Of a stretch of DNA of 64,000 bases, positions 51,239 to 64,000 are shown piece after piece. Numbering within the stretch: position 1 is the stretch's first letter; each line of letters begins with the position of its first letter. The stretch is from Lachancea dasiensis. Lineage: Eukaryota > Ascomycota > Saccharomycetes > Saccharomycetales > Saccharomycetaceae. The notes beneath the pieces were generated by a model. That model was not told where the DNA came from and did not search any database. It worked only from the letters and a program-made list of their open reading frames with translations. A program made the position numbers and the translations under genes. The stretch lies in contig LT598459.1 of NCBI GenBank assembly GCA_900074725.1, positions 444,467-508,466 on the forward strand. The letters run 5' to 3'.

Positions 51239-54200
51239 ATGCATGTGGAGCATCCTACAACACAGAATATTGTAAAATTCACTTACTTTGATCCTTTTGA
51301 CGTTTTTGGAACGGTTAGAAAGGAGTTGGAAGACAGGCTTCCATTCAAGAACCTACATTGGAAACCCGCACATGAAAGTTTACGTACGATCCACAGTCTT
51401 CCCGTCAAAATCGTTGGCGAGACGGATGACTATTCAGATCCCAACACTAGCCGCAGGCCAGTGATAATGTTTTTGGTATTGAGCTGTGCGTCCATAGACG
51501 AGTACAGGGCAAAAGTACGACCATTGGTTAGGCAATGGCTACCTTCGCCTACCGATGGGTTTAATCAACATGACGAAAAAACCATGCCTATAAAGAGAAT
51601 TGCACTATTACATTCAAATTCTGATATTTCTGAAACAAACCTGTTCAAAACGGTGTCTTTCTTCGACAAGTTCTGCAAAGATTTTCCGTCTCTCACTGCT
51701 ATTGAGATTAAGTCGATTTATAAATCAGAGAAGCAGAAAGCAGAGTTTTGGAGTTCAACCATGACTCAACTGCGAAAGTACACTATGGATATTTTTGGGC
51801 GGCGCTTGAAATTTTTAGAAAAGGAACTGGTCAAGATCACCGACGAAAATACAATTCTAAGAGCTACTTTGCAGGAGAAAAGTTTGGACTTGTTTTGTTC
51901 ATTCCACCTCAACGAGGAAGCCTCGAGAGAACTTGAAAATTTGCGAACGACCTTATTCTCGAAGTTAGCCCCGACTATATCGACTGGCGAACTTGAAATT
52001 CCATTCCCATTTACATCAAATGAAATCAAGGCTACTGATAAGCCAATTGCGCAACAGATTGCGACAGAAAACCTTACCAGTTATGATTTGAATAAGTTTT
52101 TTTTTCTAAGACACTGTGATCTAATAAGAAACAGTTACGAACAAGCAGCGAGGAACGTTCGAGTTTACCAGCTAACCAAGTCATTTTTGAGAACAATACG
52201 CCAGGTTTTCAGTCAGTCTCCAAGACTTGCAGAATTCAAGTTTTTCTTCATCAACTCCGTTCTTGCTTTTGCCTTGTATCGAGAGGATACTGCAACATTC
52301 CACGAAATTAAGGCTGATCTTAAGATAATACAAAGAGATTGCTGGATGGACCTGGCGTTTGCTTCACATGGGTTTAAAATTATAGGGCGACAATATCAAA
52401 TGATGGCGCAGGCCCCACAGGCCGAGGAAGTACGTGCTACCTTCAAGGACGAGGAGACCTTCCATCAAAATTTTTTCACATTAACTAAAGAGATTATTAC
52501 ACTGCTGGGTGCAAGAAGCTCTAAAAAATACCGGACGGTCGATTTGTATTCAGTAGAGATCGGATTGCTCCATTACCAGAGAAAGGAATACGAAAAAGCC
52601 ATCTCTATGCTCCAGTCTTGTCATGAATACTATAAAGCAACAAATTGGGATGCTATTGCATTGTACTTGTTGGAATGTTTTGTTGATTGTCTAGCGAAAT
52701 GTCCTGAAATCGAGTCAGTAACAATGTGTGAAGAGGCTATTCCCTCTCCCACAGTTTTAAGCAACTCGATCCTTGATTTGTTGACATCCGCCAAGAAGGA
52801 GACTCTCAAGGTTTACTGGTGGGATCGGTTTCTAGATGTTAGTGGAAGAGACAAAGGAAGTTTGATCTATCCGCTGGGAAATACTTTCGATATCGAGGTA
52901 GGGAAGAAACTTTTTGTCACAAGAGCCAACATGTTTAGCCTGGGCCTAAAGGTGCACAGCGGCAAGATACCTAGAGAGTTTTGTGTCGAATCTGTTGTGT
53001 TGCTACTCAAAAACAACCAAGACGAATTTGTGACGTTCGAGAAAAATAACGTTACTTTACAACCAGGGGAGAACAGTATCGCTCTAGATTGCGTGCGCGT
53101 ATTGTTTGGCTCTTTTGCTTTAGTGAGTTTAGAATTCACCATTGGAAACACAATTTTTTGCCAAGAGTTCCTAGACGATGATGAAAAGGATATTGAATTG
53201 GAACGTCCTATCGACTCCCGCAATTTTGAGGTGACCATAAACCCTGCTAAACAAGTCCAAGTGACCAAAAATTCCCTTGCTCTAGGGTTTTTCAACAGCG
53301 ACGATATCAAAACCTTCAAGCTTATTTTGACCGCGCTACCATTAGAAAACAACTCCAAAGAAACGGCAGCTTTTAATAATGAGGGTACTCAGTTTTCGAA
53401 AACGATAGATACATTCAGCGTGTCTGATATAGAATACTTTGTTCCTCACTCCTGCGAAAAGTTTACCTTTCAACAGGAGCTCATTTTTACTTTTCAAGAT
53501 TGTCCCGGAATTGAATTTTATCAACGGAACACCAAAACTGTCTCTTGCATGTTACCTCTTACTGTATTGGTCGAAGACATTACACGTGAAGGTTCATTCT
53601 TCTTCAAGTTTCTTGTAAGCTCCTCGTCACTGTTAGAGCCAGTGTTGCTTCACAAATCGGAACTAACGACCCATTGCGCGAGCACATACGATGTGCAGGG
53701 CAGTTTTGAACCTGAAGTTCCTGTCATGGTCAAAAGCGGGGAGGAGAACACCTGCTACTTTTTCTTCCAAGTTAGGACAAAATGTGAACAGCTCTTTGAC
53801 ACCAAAGACTCATTCCAATTAAAAATTCAATTCAGTACCTTACGAAATCAATTGGATCATCTTGCGACAAACGCAATCCTAATTCAGGGCAACCCACATA
53901 TTGCTGTGAAGATGGACTCACACCGTGATCTATGGAATTCGATGATACTCAGAAAGCTGACTTACGACTACGATCTGTTCGAACGGAAGCTCAACCTGCA
54001 AGTGAAGACTTCCGCGGACAGCATAAATGAGTTGAAGCGGGTTTTAAAGTCCAAAGTTCAAGATGATGAATTTTTAGAAGCTTCATCTCGATGTCTGCAC
54101 GCGTTAAAGAATGGAGTTGTGTTCTCTCACTTAGAGCTTGTGGAATATACGCGAGATTTGACTCCTGATTCTTTTCTAGTGAATGTTACTGTTCCACCGC

Positions 54201-54550
54201 TGCCATATTACTTCTCTGTGAGCTTAGAACCCAATTCTCCAATACAATGTAACCCAGCAGTCGGTCAGATAATAGAATACACACTGAGAGCAACGGATGT
54301 CAGCAAGGGTTGGCAAAAAGAAGATCGTCCTGCCACTGAATTTGTTCTTGAGCTTTTTAATACCAATGAATGGCTAGTAGACGGCAAACGCAGATTTCAT
54401 TTACAACCATCGTTGGAAGAATATTCAATTAGCATGATTCCACTACGAAGAGGCTACCTCAAATTCCCAAAGATTGAAATTACCACAGATGGCAGAAAGG
54501 TCTCAGAAGTACACTATTTGAATATGCACGAGGTAACGTTAGTTATTTGA
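51239..54550 (+). CDS. TRS130: TRAPPII subunit Trs130
   Basis: Specific subunit of TRAPPII, the GEF for Ypt31/32 at the late Golgi. 1103 residues (S. cerevisiae 1102). The frame stays open 5' to 51071, but the ATG at 51239 is chosen because it leads straight into FTYFDPFDVFGTVRKEL, which aligns with the S. cerevisiae start. Other matches are YRAKVRPLVRQWLP, FFDKFCKDFPSLTAIEIKSI, VDLYSVEIGLLHYQ and the C-terminal LRRGYLKFPKIEI. It is divergent from ESC1 with 169 bp between starts. Confidence 0.97.
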   Translation: MHVEHPTTQNIVKFTYFDPFDVFGTVRKELEDRLPFKNLHWKPAHESLRTIHSLPVKIVGETDDYSDPNTSRRPVIMFLVLSCASIDEYRAKVRPLVRQWLPSPTDGFNQHDEKTMPIKRIALLHSNSDISETNLFKTVSFFDKFCKDFPSLTAIEIKSIYKSEKQKAEFWSSTMTQLRKYTMDIFGRRLKFLEKELVKITDENTILRATLQEKSLDLFCSFHLNEEASRELENLRTTLFSKLAPTISTGELEIPFPFTSNEIKATDKPIAQQIATENLTSYDLNKFFFLRHCDLIRNSYEQAARNVRVYQLTKSFLRTIRQVFSQSPRLAEFKFFFINSVLAFALYREDTATFHEIKADLKIIQRDCWMDLAFASHGFKIIGRQYQMMAQAPQAEEVRATFKDEETFHQNFFTLTKEIITLLGARSSKKYRTVDLYSVEIGLLHYQRKEYEKAISMLQSCHEYYKATNWDAIALYLLECFVDCLAKCPEIESVTMCEEAIPSPTVLSNSILDLLTSAKKETLKVYWWDRFLDVSGRDKGSLIYPLGNTFDIEVGKKLFVTRANMFSLGLKVHSGKIPREFCVESVVLLLKNNQDEFVTFEKNNVTLQPGENSIALDCVRVLFGSFALVSLEFTIGNTIFCQEFLDDDEKDIELERPIDSRNFEVTINPAKQVQVTKNSLALGFFNSDDIKTFKLILTALPLENNSKETAAFNNEGTQFSKTIDTFSVSDIEYFVPHSCEKFTFQQELIFTFQDCPGIEFYQRNTKTVSCMLPLTVLVEDITREGSFFFKFLVSSSSLLEPVLLHKSELTTHCASTYDVQGSFEPEVPVMVKSGEENTCYFFFQVRTKCEQLFDTKDSFQLKIQFSTLRNQLDHLATNAILIQGNPHIAVKMDSHRDLWNSMILRKLTYDYDLFERKLNLQVKTSADSINELKRVLKSKVQDDEFLEASSRCLHALKNGVVFSHLELVEYTRDLTPDSFLVNVTVPPLPYYFSVSLEPNSPIQCNPAVGQIIEYTLRATDVSKGWQKEDRPATEFVLELFNTNEWLVDGKRRFHLQPSLEEYSISMIPLRRGYLKFPKIEITTDGRKVSEVHYLNMHEVTLVI

Positions 54551-54596
54551 CGGCCTGGTTTATTATATATGATTTTTGATAGAAGGTTGGGCTGTT

Positions 54597-55367
54597 CTAT
54601 AGGGATTTCAAAGAGCTTATGAGGGAGAGCGGCTCTGGTTTGGTGCTTACCACTTGAGGGTCAATTCCGCGAGAGGCCAAGAACACTTCAGTAGTAGGCC
54701 CTATGCTTGCTACATGGACGGATTGAGTTTTCAAATAGTCGATAATTTCGACTGTGCCCTGGGAGCTAAAGAATACAACCCATGCATTTGAAGTGAAATG
54801 CGATTGAAATCGAACCAAGTTATCCCCCAGCACCTCAGTCTTATACATGATAATTTCTTGGGACGGTATCTTTACACTAGCTAGCTTTTTAGGTATGATG
54901 TCCCTTCTTGTTTCCCCTACGAGAAGCAAAACAGGCAGCATAGTTGGCTCCGCTGCAATCACGTCACCTAAATCTGCTATTATCAAATCTGCCAGGATAC
55001 TGCCGTTTCCTGCATCGATACCACCTCTAATGTCTTCGAAACCACACCTCTGCAAGAAATCTGCGGTAGCTGGACCGACCGTGTATATCGTCTTTTTTAG
55101 CAGAGTCTTACGTTGAGACTCCGCAAGCCGTGGCAGAATTGACTCATTGATACATTCAACTGTCCGCTGAGAACTGATCACAATGTACTGAAGTTGAGTT
55201 ATGTATTTGTCGTCCCTCAAAAGCTTCAAACAGTCTTCCGGTAAGTGCATATGCTGGATTAGTGGGACGTAAACAGGACAAAATCCATTTTCTTCAAACG
55301 CTGACTCATAGGGATCAATTGGCACCGTTTTATTTTTCAGTAGCAAGACCTTTGTCGTGAGTGCCAT
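54597..55367 (-). CDS. HEM4: Uroporphyrinogen-III synthase
   Basis: Closes hydroxymethylbilane to uroporphyrinogen III in heme synthesis. 256 residues from the ATG at 55367 (S. cerevisiae 275); MALTTKVLLLKNKTVPIDPY matches VRVLLLKNKTVPIDKY. Conserved: YIVISSQRTVE, KKTIYTVGPATADFLQR, DAGNGSILADLI and VASIGPTTEVFL. Convergent with TRS130, 46 bp between stops. Confidence 0.96.
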   Translation of the reverse strand: MALTTKVLLLKNKTVPIDPYESAFEENGFCPVYVPLIQHMHLPEDCLKLLRDDKYITQLQYIVISSQRTVECINESILPRLAESQRKTLLKKTIYTVGPATADFLQRCGFEDIRGGIDAGNGSILADLIIADLGDVIAAEPTMLPVLLLVGETRRDIIPKKLASVKIPSQEIIMYKTEVLGDNLVRFQSHFTSNAWVVFFSSQGTVEIIDYLKTQSVHVASIGPTTEVFLASRGIDPQVVSTKPEPLSLISSLKSL

Positions 55368-55533
55368 TGAAACGATGGTTTGAGCCAATCTTCTGAAGCC
55401 CACTCACTCACTCAACTAGTACTAGTACCGGTTAAAGTTCATTCAAAATTTGATTTTTAATGGTTTTCTATTCGCACCATAAATAAGGGTATAAATGATG
55501 ATGAAAGAGTTCTATTACACTATATTACAATAT

Positions 55534-57114
55534 TTATTCCCATTCCACGGTGGCTGGGGGTTTGGAAGTGATGTCGTAAGTCACTCTTGCGACACCATCA
55601 ACTTCATTTACAATTCTGGAAGCAACCTTCTTCAAAAAGTCATGTTCGAATGGGAACCAGTCAGCAGTCATAAAGTCGGTAGTTTCGATCGCCCTCAAGG
55701 CGATGACCTGCTCGTAAGTTCTCTGGTCACCCATGACACCGACAGACTTAACTGGGAGCAAGCAAGCAAAAGCTTGAGAAATCTTATTATAAAGGCCTGC
55801 ATTTCTGATCTCCTCGATGTAGATAAAATCAGCCTTTCTGGCAATTTCAACTTGTTCTCTAGTGACCTCACCCAAGACACGAATTGCGATACCAGGACCA
55901 GGGAATGGGTGCCTCCAGACTAGTTCGTGAGAGATTCCTAGCAACTCACCCAAATGTCTGACTTCATCTTTGAACAGTTCCCTCAGAGGTTCAATCAATT
56001 TCAACTTCATGTCTTCCAAGAGACCACCAACATTGTGGTGTGTTTTGATGGTTTGAGAAGGACCCTTGAAAGAGATCGATTCAATAACGTCTGGATATAG
56101 AGTTCCTTGCAGCAAAAACTCGATCTCGTCACCACCCTTAGGTTGAATCTTGGCGGCTTCTCTTTCAAAAACGTGGATGAAAGTATTACCAATAATCTTA
56201 CGCTTCTTTTCAGGATCAGTGACACCTTTTAATTTATCCAAAAACTCGTCTGCAGCATCAACGACAGTGAGATTGATCTGAAGACCCTCACCTAGCGTCT
56301 TTTTGACGTTAGCGGCTTCGTTCAATCTCAAAACACCGTTGTCCACCAAGATGGCGTGGAATCTGTCGCCAATGGCTTCCGTCATCAACTTAGCAGCAAC
56401 AGTGGAGTCGACACCACCTGAAACGGCCCCGATAACTTCAGCGGTTGGTCCAACGAGTTCTCTGATACGTTTGATTTCTGTGTCAATGAAGTTTTCCATA
56501 GTCCAGTTTTGATTCGCACGGCAAATGTTGACAGCGAAGTTCTTAAGCAGAGTTTTACCTTGGGTGGAGTGAGTCACTTCTGGGTGAAATTGGATACCGT
56601 AGATTGGCTTCTCTTCATGCGCAATTCCACAGAATGGAGAGTTGTCAGAGGTGGCGATAACCTTGAATCCACTAGGCAAGCCATGAAGTTTGTCACCGTG
56701 AGACATCCAGACACGCGAGTGGTCCATGCCCTGGAACAAGGGACTCGACGCATCTTGCACGTTCAAAGTAGCTGGGCCGTACTCACGTTTTTCACCACGG
56801 GCAACCTGTTTACCGTTGATCCAGGCCAGCTCCTGCATACCATAGCAGATACCCAACACTGGGACCCCAAGCTTGAAAACATCCAAGTCGACATGAGGAG
56901 CGTCTTCCGCGTACACGGAGTATGGACCACCAGACAAGATAACACCCGTGGGCTTCCAGCCAAGCTCCGAGATTTTCTGCGTGCATGGCAACATTTCAGC
57001 ATACACGTTGAATTCTCTGAGCCTTCTGGTGATCAAATGCGAATATTGAGATCCGAAATCAAGCACCAAAATGGTGTCAAAAACATTGGAAACTTGTTCA
57101 ACCGTCGAGGACAT
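55534..57114 (-). CDS. GUA1: GMP synthase (glutamine-hydrolysing)
   Basis: Converts XMP to GMP. 526 residues (S. cerevisiae 525). The start at 57114 gives [20 protein letters not shown], the family N terminus. The glutaminase domain has Cys90 in LGICYGMQ and the His177/Glu179 pair in IQFHPEV. The ATP pyrophosphatase P-loop SGGVDS is at 232-237, and the dimerisation domain closes with [13 protein letters not shown]. Highly conserved and expected to be strongly expressed. Confidence 0.98.
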   Translation of the reverse strand: MSSTVEQVSNVFDTILVLDFGSQYSHLITRRLREFNVYAEMLPCTQKISELGWKPTGVILSGGPYSVYAEDAPHVDLDVFKLGVPVLGICYGMQELAWINGKQVARGEKREYGPATLNVQDASSPLFQGMDHSRVWMSHGDKLHGLPSGFKVIATSDNSPFCGIAHEEKPIYGIQFHPEVTHSTQGKTLLKNFAVNICRANQNWTMENFIDTEIKRIRELVGPTAEVIGAVSGGVDSTVAAKLMTEAIGDRFHAILVDNGVLRLNEAANVKKTLGEGLQINLTVVDAADEFLDKLKGVTDPEKKRKIIGNTFIHVFEREAAKIQPKGGDEIEFLLQGTLYPDVIESISFKGPSQTIKTHHNVGGLLEDMKLKLIEPLRELFKDEVRHLGELLGISHELVWRHPFPGPGIAIRVLGEVTREQVEIARKADFIYIEEIRNAGLYNKISQAFACLLPVKSVGVMGDQRTYEQVIALRAIETTDFMTADWFPFEHDFLKKVASRIVNEVDGVARVTYDITSKPPATVEWE

Positions 57115-58334
57115 TACGCTATTATATGGGAACACAACTAAATCGGTAGAGCGTTGATGAGCCGAAGAATATCGATAAACCGAATATAGATTTGAAGCTA
57201 CCGAAAGCGCCAAAAGTACCAGAAACGACCAATATCAGGAAAGAGATCCCCGGGTACAAATGGTTGGAAAAGTTCATTTATATTTATAGTCCTCACCTAT
57301 CTCATCGCCAATTTCGAAAAATTTTTTGATGACCCGTCTCTGGTGACACTAACCGATCCTGAGTCACATTTTGAACTTAACTCGAAGGCATCATCTACAA
57401 AAGGTTGGTTTCGCACGCTTAGGGTTGAGAGACGAAGAAGAGTCTATGGTGCCAGCGAAGGTGGGAATCGATCGGCGTCATTTACAGATCTTATTCTAGG
57501 AATGGCGATCACTTCTTATCATTTTCTTAGCGCAAATTCATCTTTCAAAAATATCAAGCTACCGAATGGTCCTTAAAACATCATTCAGACGAAAGTATCT
57601 GATTAATTTTGTTTAATTGTCCTGTGCTGCATTCAGTCTATACGACTGGCGCCAAATGTGTATAAAGTGATGATCATAACGTCAGTGATAACGAAATAAA
57701 TCACTAGCGACACCAACAGGCACAGATCAAACAAACTAAAGAAACACCCGCTGTCAGCCTTTCGGACTTTGCTCTCGAGTCTCAGAAATTTTGCAAATCA
57801 TCTGAAACACTCCAAAAATTATTTGAGCCTACTCTCACCCCGTGTTCTTCGCCTGGAGCATAGACATTAGATAAGGTGCTGACCTTTGATCACTCACGGG
57901 TACGTGCTCAATTATGCTTAATTTGTTTCCTCCTTCTAGATGTTTGCTGGATCGCCGCCTTGAGATAATGATACCTCTGTAACTCAGGGAGTTTTTGATG
58001 CAGCTTTTCGCCGCGTAGCTGGCTATATATCCATCGGCGTTTCTGCGAACGAAGATAGAATACAAGGAGGAAAAACTCACTTTGTATAAAAGTCACTGCA
58101 AGGTTTGCCCGCATCATTCAACGTCCACAGCAAATCTTGAAAAAAACCTTGTTGGTCCTGACATTCAATGATTCTCCCTCAGAAAAGACCTAAATATGTC
58201 AACCACAGGGCACCAAGTAGCATTGTTTATCAACTTGAATGCGGGTCATTAGTGGGAAGTGAAATAAAATCTAATGTTAGATCGTTTTATCCCGAGTTTG
58301 GATGCGGTTGGCCACCCAAGCATCTAGACCTATG
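57115..58334. other. GUA1 promoter and spacer
   Basis: About 1.2 kb without a supportable gene. A 77-codon frame at 57343-57576 has no resemblance to any family I know. It contains a possible Gcn4 site (listed). Confidence 0.5.
57360..57366. promoter_or_regulatory. Possible Gcn4 site TGAGTCA upstream of GUA1
   Basis: A perfect TGAGTCA (TGACTCA on the other strand) 246 bp upstream of the GUA1 start. Gcn4 activates amino-acid and some purine genes in S. cerevisiae. A seven-base match in 1.2 kb is suggestive only. Confidence 0.35.
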
Positions 58335-58529
58335 CTAAATGAACAACCAATTGTGATGGTCGGTCGTCTCAGGCGTCATAATTGGCTGCTCTATTCCTGC
58401 GCTCTTGTGATCTTCCTCGGCTGGTCGTTTTTAGTGCTCACTACTCATGGTCTCATTCAATTGCATCAGGTAAATATTATAAATAAACCCACTTGGTTAA
58501 AGTTGGAACCAAAATATCTCCCATTCACA

Positions 58530-59617
58530 ATGGCATCTGGTTCAACCTTGCACGTAAGTGGGTTTCCAAGGGGGGTCGGAACAAGAGATCTGGCCCCTGA
58601 CTTTGAAAAGTATGTTTCTTCCATTTTTAAAACTGAATTTCATATTGATCATCAATGCTAACAAGACATCAATACCTTAGTATTGGGAGGGTGGTTAGAA
58701 TTGAAATGCCTCCAGCTAGGTCTGAATTCGCAAGACCATATGCATTTGTGGAGTATGAAACGCCAGAAGAAGCTCAAGAAGCGTTACACAGGTTAAACCA
58801 ACAACGTCTATCGTTTGATCCCCAGATTTTAATCACAGTGCAGTTCGCTCGATCCGAGGCTCGTCCGTCTCGATTTTCGGGCTCGATTGGAAGGCATACC
58901 GTGCGCGGAGGGACTATGCCTAGAGAACATGATTATCCGAGAAGGCCCCGAGAACATGAATTCGATTCTTCGTTCGATGGCCAAAGCCGCTTTTCGGAGA
59001 GAAACTTCGAGAGCGGACAAGACGACGAATTTCACCATCGCAGGGCGGAAAGAGACGATTTTTCGCGAGGAAAGCGCGGCGCGTATGGCCCTAGGTCCTA
59101 CAGGAGTCAATATCGATCCGAACATGCAGTCCCCAGACGGGAACTTTCTCCCGCGAGGATGCGTGCAGATGACGGACCTGCTCCTTATCAAGATGTCTTG
59201 CACAACAATGCGGCCGCCCTAAAGAAGCCCAGGTATAGTGGCTCCGTTGAAAAATCAATTGAGCAAGATGATTACTTTCCAGCAGAGTTAAATTCCAAAG
59301 ATGTGGAGATGACTGAACTAGCGAGTGCTCCGCTCCAGAGTCAAGGCCAAGACTCCAGGGGCTCTCCAGTCTCTGAAAACCAAGTAGAGAGTACGGCTGT
59401 CAATGAATCAAAGTCAATCTCCGAGGCCCCTGAAGCCAAAACGGTGCCAGCGGCTCCATCCCCTCACCAACCCACCTATTCGAATTCACCGGATGTGCCT
59501 CAGGTACTTGGAAATTCTGCTTCCCCCAACGAGATACCTCAAAAGGCTAGCAATGACTCAGAAGTCGACCGAAACTCGGCTGTCGACAATAAATCTGCGG
59601 ATCCCAATCAAAATTGA
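58530..59617 (+). CDS. SR-like RNA-binding protein (one RRM, RS/RD-rich tail), spliced
   Basis: Exons 58530-58609 and 58681-59617 give 338 residues. After splicing, an N-terminal RRM is complete: RNP2 LHVSGF (7-12), the helix TRDLAPDFENIGRVVRIEMP, and RNP1 RPYAFVEY (45-52). This resembles S. pombe Srp1 and animal SR proteins. Residues 85-175 are rich in Arg with Ser, Asp and Glu (RPREHEFD, RRAERDDFSRGKRG, PRRELSPARMR), then an acidic, Pro/Ser-rich tail. SKY1, the SR-protein kinase, is the next gene, so this may be a substrate (inference). I know of no S. cerevisiae gene between GUA1 and SKY1. The frame is open upstream to an ATG at 58335, which would add a hydrophobic stretch. Confidence 0.85.
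58610..58680 (+). other. Intron in the SR-like gene
   Basis: 71 nt, phase 2. Donor GTATGT at 58610-58615, branch TGCTAAC at 58656-58662 (one mismatch from TACTAAC), acceptor CTTAG ending at 58680, 19 nt after the branch A. Splicing restores the RRM between DFEN and IGRVVRIEMP. A second in-frame GTAAGT at 58554 lies inside exon 1. Confidence 0.9.
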
Positions 59618-62117
<2,500 letters not shown>

Positions 62118-62726
62118 AATTGCGATGTACAGCATAGAGTAGCAAATCAAGATAGCACAACTTCCAAGCATTTACTTGAAATTTAGCTTCGTTTCTTCTC
62201 TTCGTAGCTGCACGCGTTCGAAGAGACTACTCCTCAAAGATAGGTGGGCCCTAAAATCATACGAATATCTTAAGTACGAGCCGCAGACATTCCCGAGCTA
62301 CATCAGTAGTTAGAACTGTAGGCTAAAACTACTGATAACATTTAACCTCGTTTGGCTCTGTGACACATCTATTTTTTTTCCTTACTAAAGGTTCGTTTAT
62401 TTAATGCTTAACGATGTACATCGTTAGAGAATTTCGGACTTAACACCTAAACCGTATGATCGCCACCACGCTCTTCCCTCATCTAGCGTATCGATCCACT
62501 AATACGTGTACGTCAGCGGGAATGTGGTCACGCAAAATCAACTGATATTGTCGAAGTTGGCGATTTCCTTGGGTGTACTTTCATGTACACCACTAAGGTT
62601 GAGACGGATTGCAGAAGGCGTTTGAACCTTATCCTGGCCTCTCTAGAAATATAAAAGGGCGGAATAATTCTATTCCGATCACCCTCTTTGGAATTGGCTG
62701 CAACCAAAAAACAACCAAACTCCAGG
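62118..62726. other. SKY1 3' flank and promoter of the small gene
   Basis: 609 bp without a gene. A TATA-like ATAAAAGGGC sits near 62650, and an A/C-rich leader (AACCAAAAAACAACCAAAC) precedes the ATG at 62727, as in many yeast 5' leaders. Confidence 0.45.
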
Positions 62727-62882
62727 ATGATCAACACCATCAAGCTCGCTTCTACCCCTAAAAACCTTTCCGTGCTAGCCATGGGATATGTAGCTGCAGA
62801 TGTTAGTTTAACTTTTTGGTACAGATTGCAAAGAACCAAAGCACAAACCTTCGCCAGAGCGAAGGGCTCCAAATCAGCTTGA
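62727..62882 (+). CDS. Candidate 51-residue basic membrane protein
   Basis: ATG at 62727, stop at 62882. Begins MINTIKLASTPKNLSVLAMG; residues 15-31 could form one membrane span, followed by a basic tail RLQRTKAQTFARAKGSKSA (charge +6 or so). A TATA-like box about 75 bp upstream and a typical A/C-rich leader support expression. The basic ends flanking one span recall small mitochondrial inner-membrane proteins, but I cannot name it. An antisense frame of 177 codons overlaps it and looks less like a protein. Confidence 0.45.
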   Translation: MINTIKLASTPKNLSVLAMGYVAADVSLTFWYRLQRTKAQTFARAKGSKSA

Positions 62883-64000
62883 AAACCTAATAACGAGCAG
62901 AATAGAAGAGGTGTAGCCGGTCTACGAGAAGTGTAGGTGTCATACACATGTAACGTCTGATAAATGATAAAAATATATTGTTTTTCTTCATGTCGCCGCC
63001 GTATTACATAGGTAACACCCCGGCAACTTTCGAACACGAAAGGAAAGGCCACAAAGCACATATTCCTTTAATGTAGACTCAGTCAACTCCAGAAAGGTGC
63101 TGGATAAGAACTAGACTTGTATGTGCCCGAGTACCACACGAACTCTGCATACCACTCAAACTTCGCTTACAGTTCATCTAGAGCTCAACGGATCCGATAA
63201 AAACTCTGGTATCTTACGAACCCTTAAGAATAGGAGTGCAGAATATCCCATTCTAGCTGTGTGGTGCTCAACAGTTTCGCTGAACACCCCGAACCATTGA
63301 AGACAGGAACTCAAAGTGCCGCATATGCGTGAGGGCGACCTTGACAATAACACTACAAAGGCCACGAATGGACTGCTCCAAATAGATTCAACAATTATGA
63401 TAAATGCTAAACGACAGTATCATATGCCTAACCGGTCACAAAGCCCTACTTAACAGACACATTTGAAATCTCGTGAGAAAAGTCGTACTTAATTACCATC
63501 GAGAATTTTTCACAAGTTTAAATTCAAAATGCATTCTAAACTATGTACAATTAACCTTCTTGACACTTACTTTCCAAACCATCAATCAACCATGTGTTCC
63601 ACTGATGTCACCGTAGCTTCTTTCCAATGGCTCGGTTTGATATTCGTTGGTAATAATCATACGATGCATGGGAGAAAGATGGTTTAAGATGTATCTCCAG
63701 CTATTGAAAATGACCGGAAGCCTTTTTCTTTCGGTCGCTCAAAATCTGATATAGTTGGTCATGATTCTTGCAACAGATTTCACAAACTTGGACGAAGCTG
63801 TAGGTCCCGTAATAAACTTACCTCATTATTTTTCTGTTTTGTATTGCGGAGTTGATTACACGACGCTATTGTAACGTGTTTCTGGCGAACTTTTTCGAGC
63901 ATGTTAACCACCGGCCACACATCGTTCACCCCAAAGTTTCTTGTCTTGTGGATGGGAACGACGCACGTATCACAATTCGTCCTTTATAAGCTTGTTGGAT
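62883..64000. other. Terminal stretch without a recognised gene
   Basis: 1.1 kb to the window edge. Only short, random-looking frames on either strand; no tRNA and no repeat seen. Confidence 0.5.

Noticed and set aside
56509-57141. 210-codon plus-strand frame
   Set aside because: Antisense to the highly conserved GUA1, whose codon use keeps the other strand open.
57343-57576. 77-codon plus-strand frame upstream of GUA1
   Set aside because: No recognisable domain or leader; probably chance.
58554-58559. GTAAGT as the main donor of the SR-like gene
   Set aside because: Using it would remove the first RRM helix; the donor at 58610 restores the whole domain.
62528-63061. 177-codon minus-strand frame
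   Set aside because: No family resemblance, random composition, and it overlaps the better small plus-strand candidate.

Overview
The window is nuclear DNA from a budding yeast of the family Saccharomycetaceae. Nearly every protein has a clear Saccharomyces cerevisiae counterpart, introns are few, short and close to gene starts (GTATGT/GTAAGT donors, TACTAAC-like branch sites), and intergenic spacing is yeast-like. Gene order interleaves pairs of S. cerevisiae regions: genes flanking CEN1 (TFC3, NUP60, ERP1, SWD1, RFA1, SEN34) alternate with genes left of CEN7 (ERG26, ERP6, CDH1, COG7, PMC1). Farther on, chromosome XV genes (YOR278-YOR289) alternate with chromosome XIII genes (YMR216-YMR225). 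That is the pattern of a lineage that split before the whole-genome duplication, such as Lachancea, Zygosaccharomyces or Torulaspora; I cannot fix the genus.

Layout. 0.1-6.3 kb: ERG26 and TFC3, divergent, with a probable point centromere between them at about 1.38-1.51 kb. 6.3-7.8 kb: gene-poor, with a degraded repeat and an intron-bearing tRNA-Pro(UGG). 7.9-26.5 kb: NUP60, ERP1/6, SWD1, CDH1, a zinc-cluster regulator, RFA1, a decayed stretch, COG7, PMC1 and SEN34. 26.5-28.9 kb: gene-poor, with repeat remnants and tRNA-Ser(AGA); this is the junction between the two synteny blocks. 29.0-62.1 kb: AMMECR1-family gene, MPD1, MRPL44, RRP36, RDL2, RDL1, a YOR283W-type phosphatase, MRE11, PLP2, UBP8, FSH2/3, FMP42, RFM1, ERG8, ESC1, TRS130, HEM4, GUA1, an SR-type RRM protein and SKY1. 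62.1-64 kb: one small candidate gene.

Points to note. (1) The ERG26-TFC3 spacer has a CDEI-like E-box, 93 bp of about 81% A+T and a strong CDEIII match, exactly where synteny with CEN1 and CEN7 predicts a centromere. The TFC3-CEN-ERG26 segment looks inverted relative to the order inferred from S. cerevisiae. (2) An intron-containing SR-like RRM gene sits directly upstream of SKY1, the SR-protein kinase. I know of no S. cerevisiae gene at that place. (3) Three host genes (COG7, MPD1, ESC1) have a reading frame broken by what looks like one missing A in an A run. In MPD1 the break puts the HDEL signal out of frame. The shared pattern points first to base-calling error. (4) Introns in TFC3, NUP60, MRPL44 and the SR-like gene are missed by plain open-reading-frame calls.

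Most genes are housekeeping: sterol and isoprenoid synthesis (ERG26, ERG8), heme (HEM4), GMP (GUA1), Pol III transcription (TFC3), tRNA splicing (SEN34, which would process the intron of the tRNA-Pro here), replication and repair (RFA1, MRE11), chromatin (SWD1, UBP8, RFM1, ESC1), trafficking (ERP, COG7, TRS130), calcium storage (PMC1) and mRNA-protein phosphorylation (SKY1).
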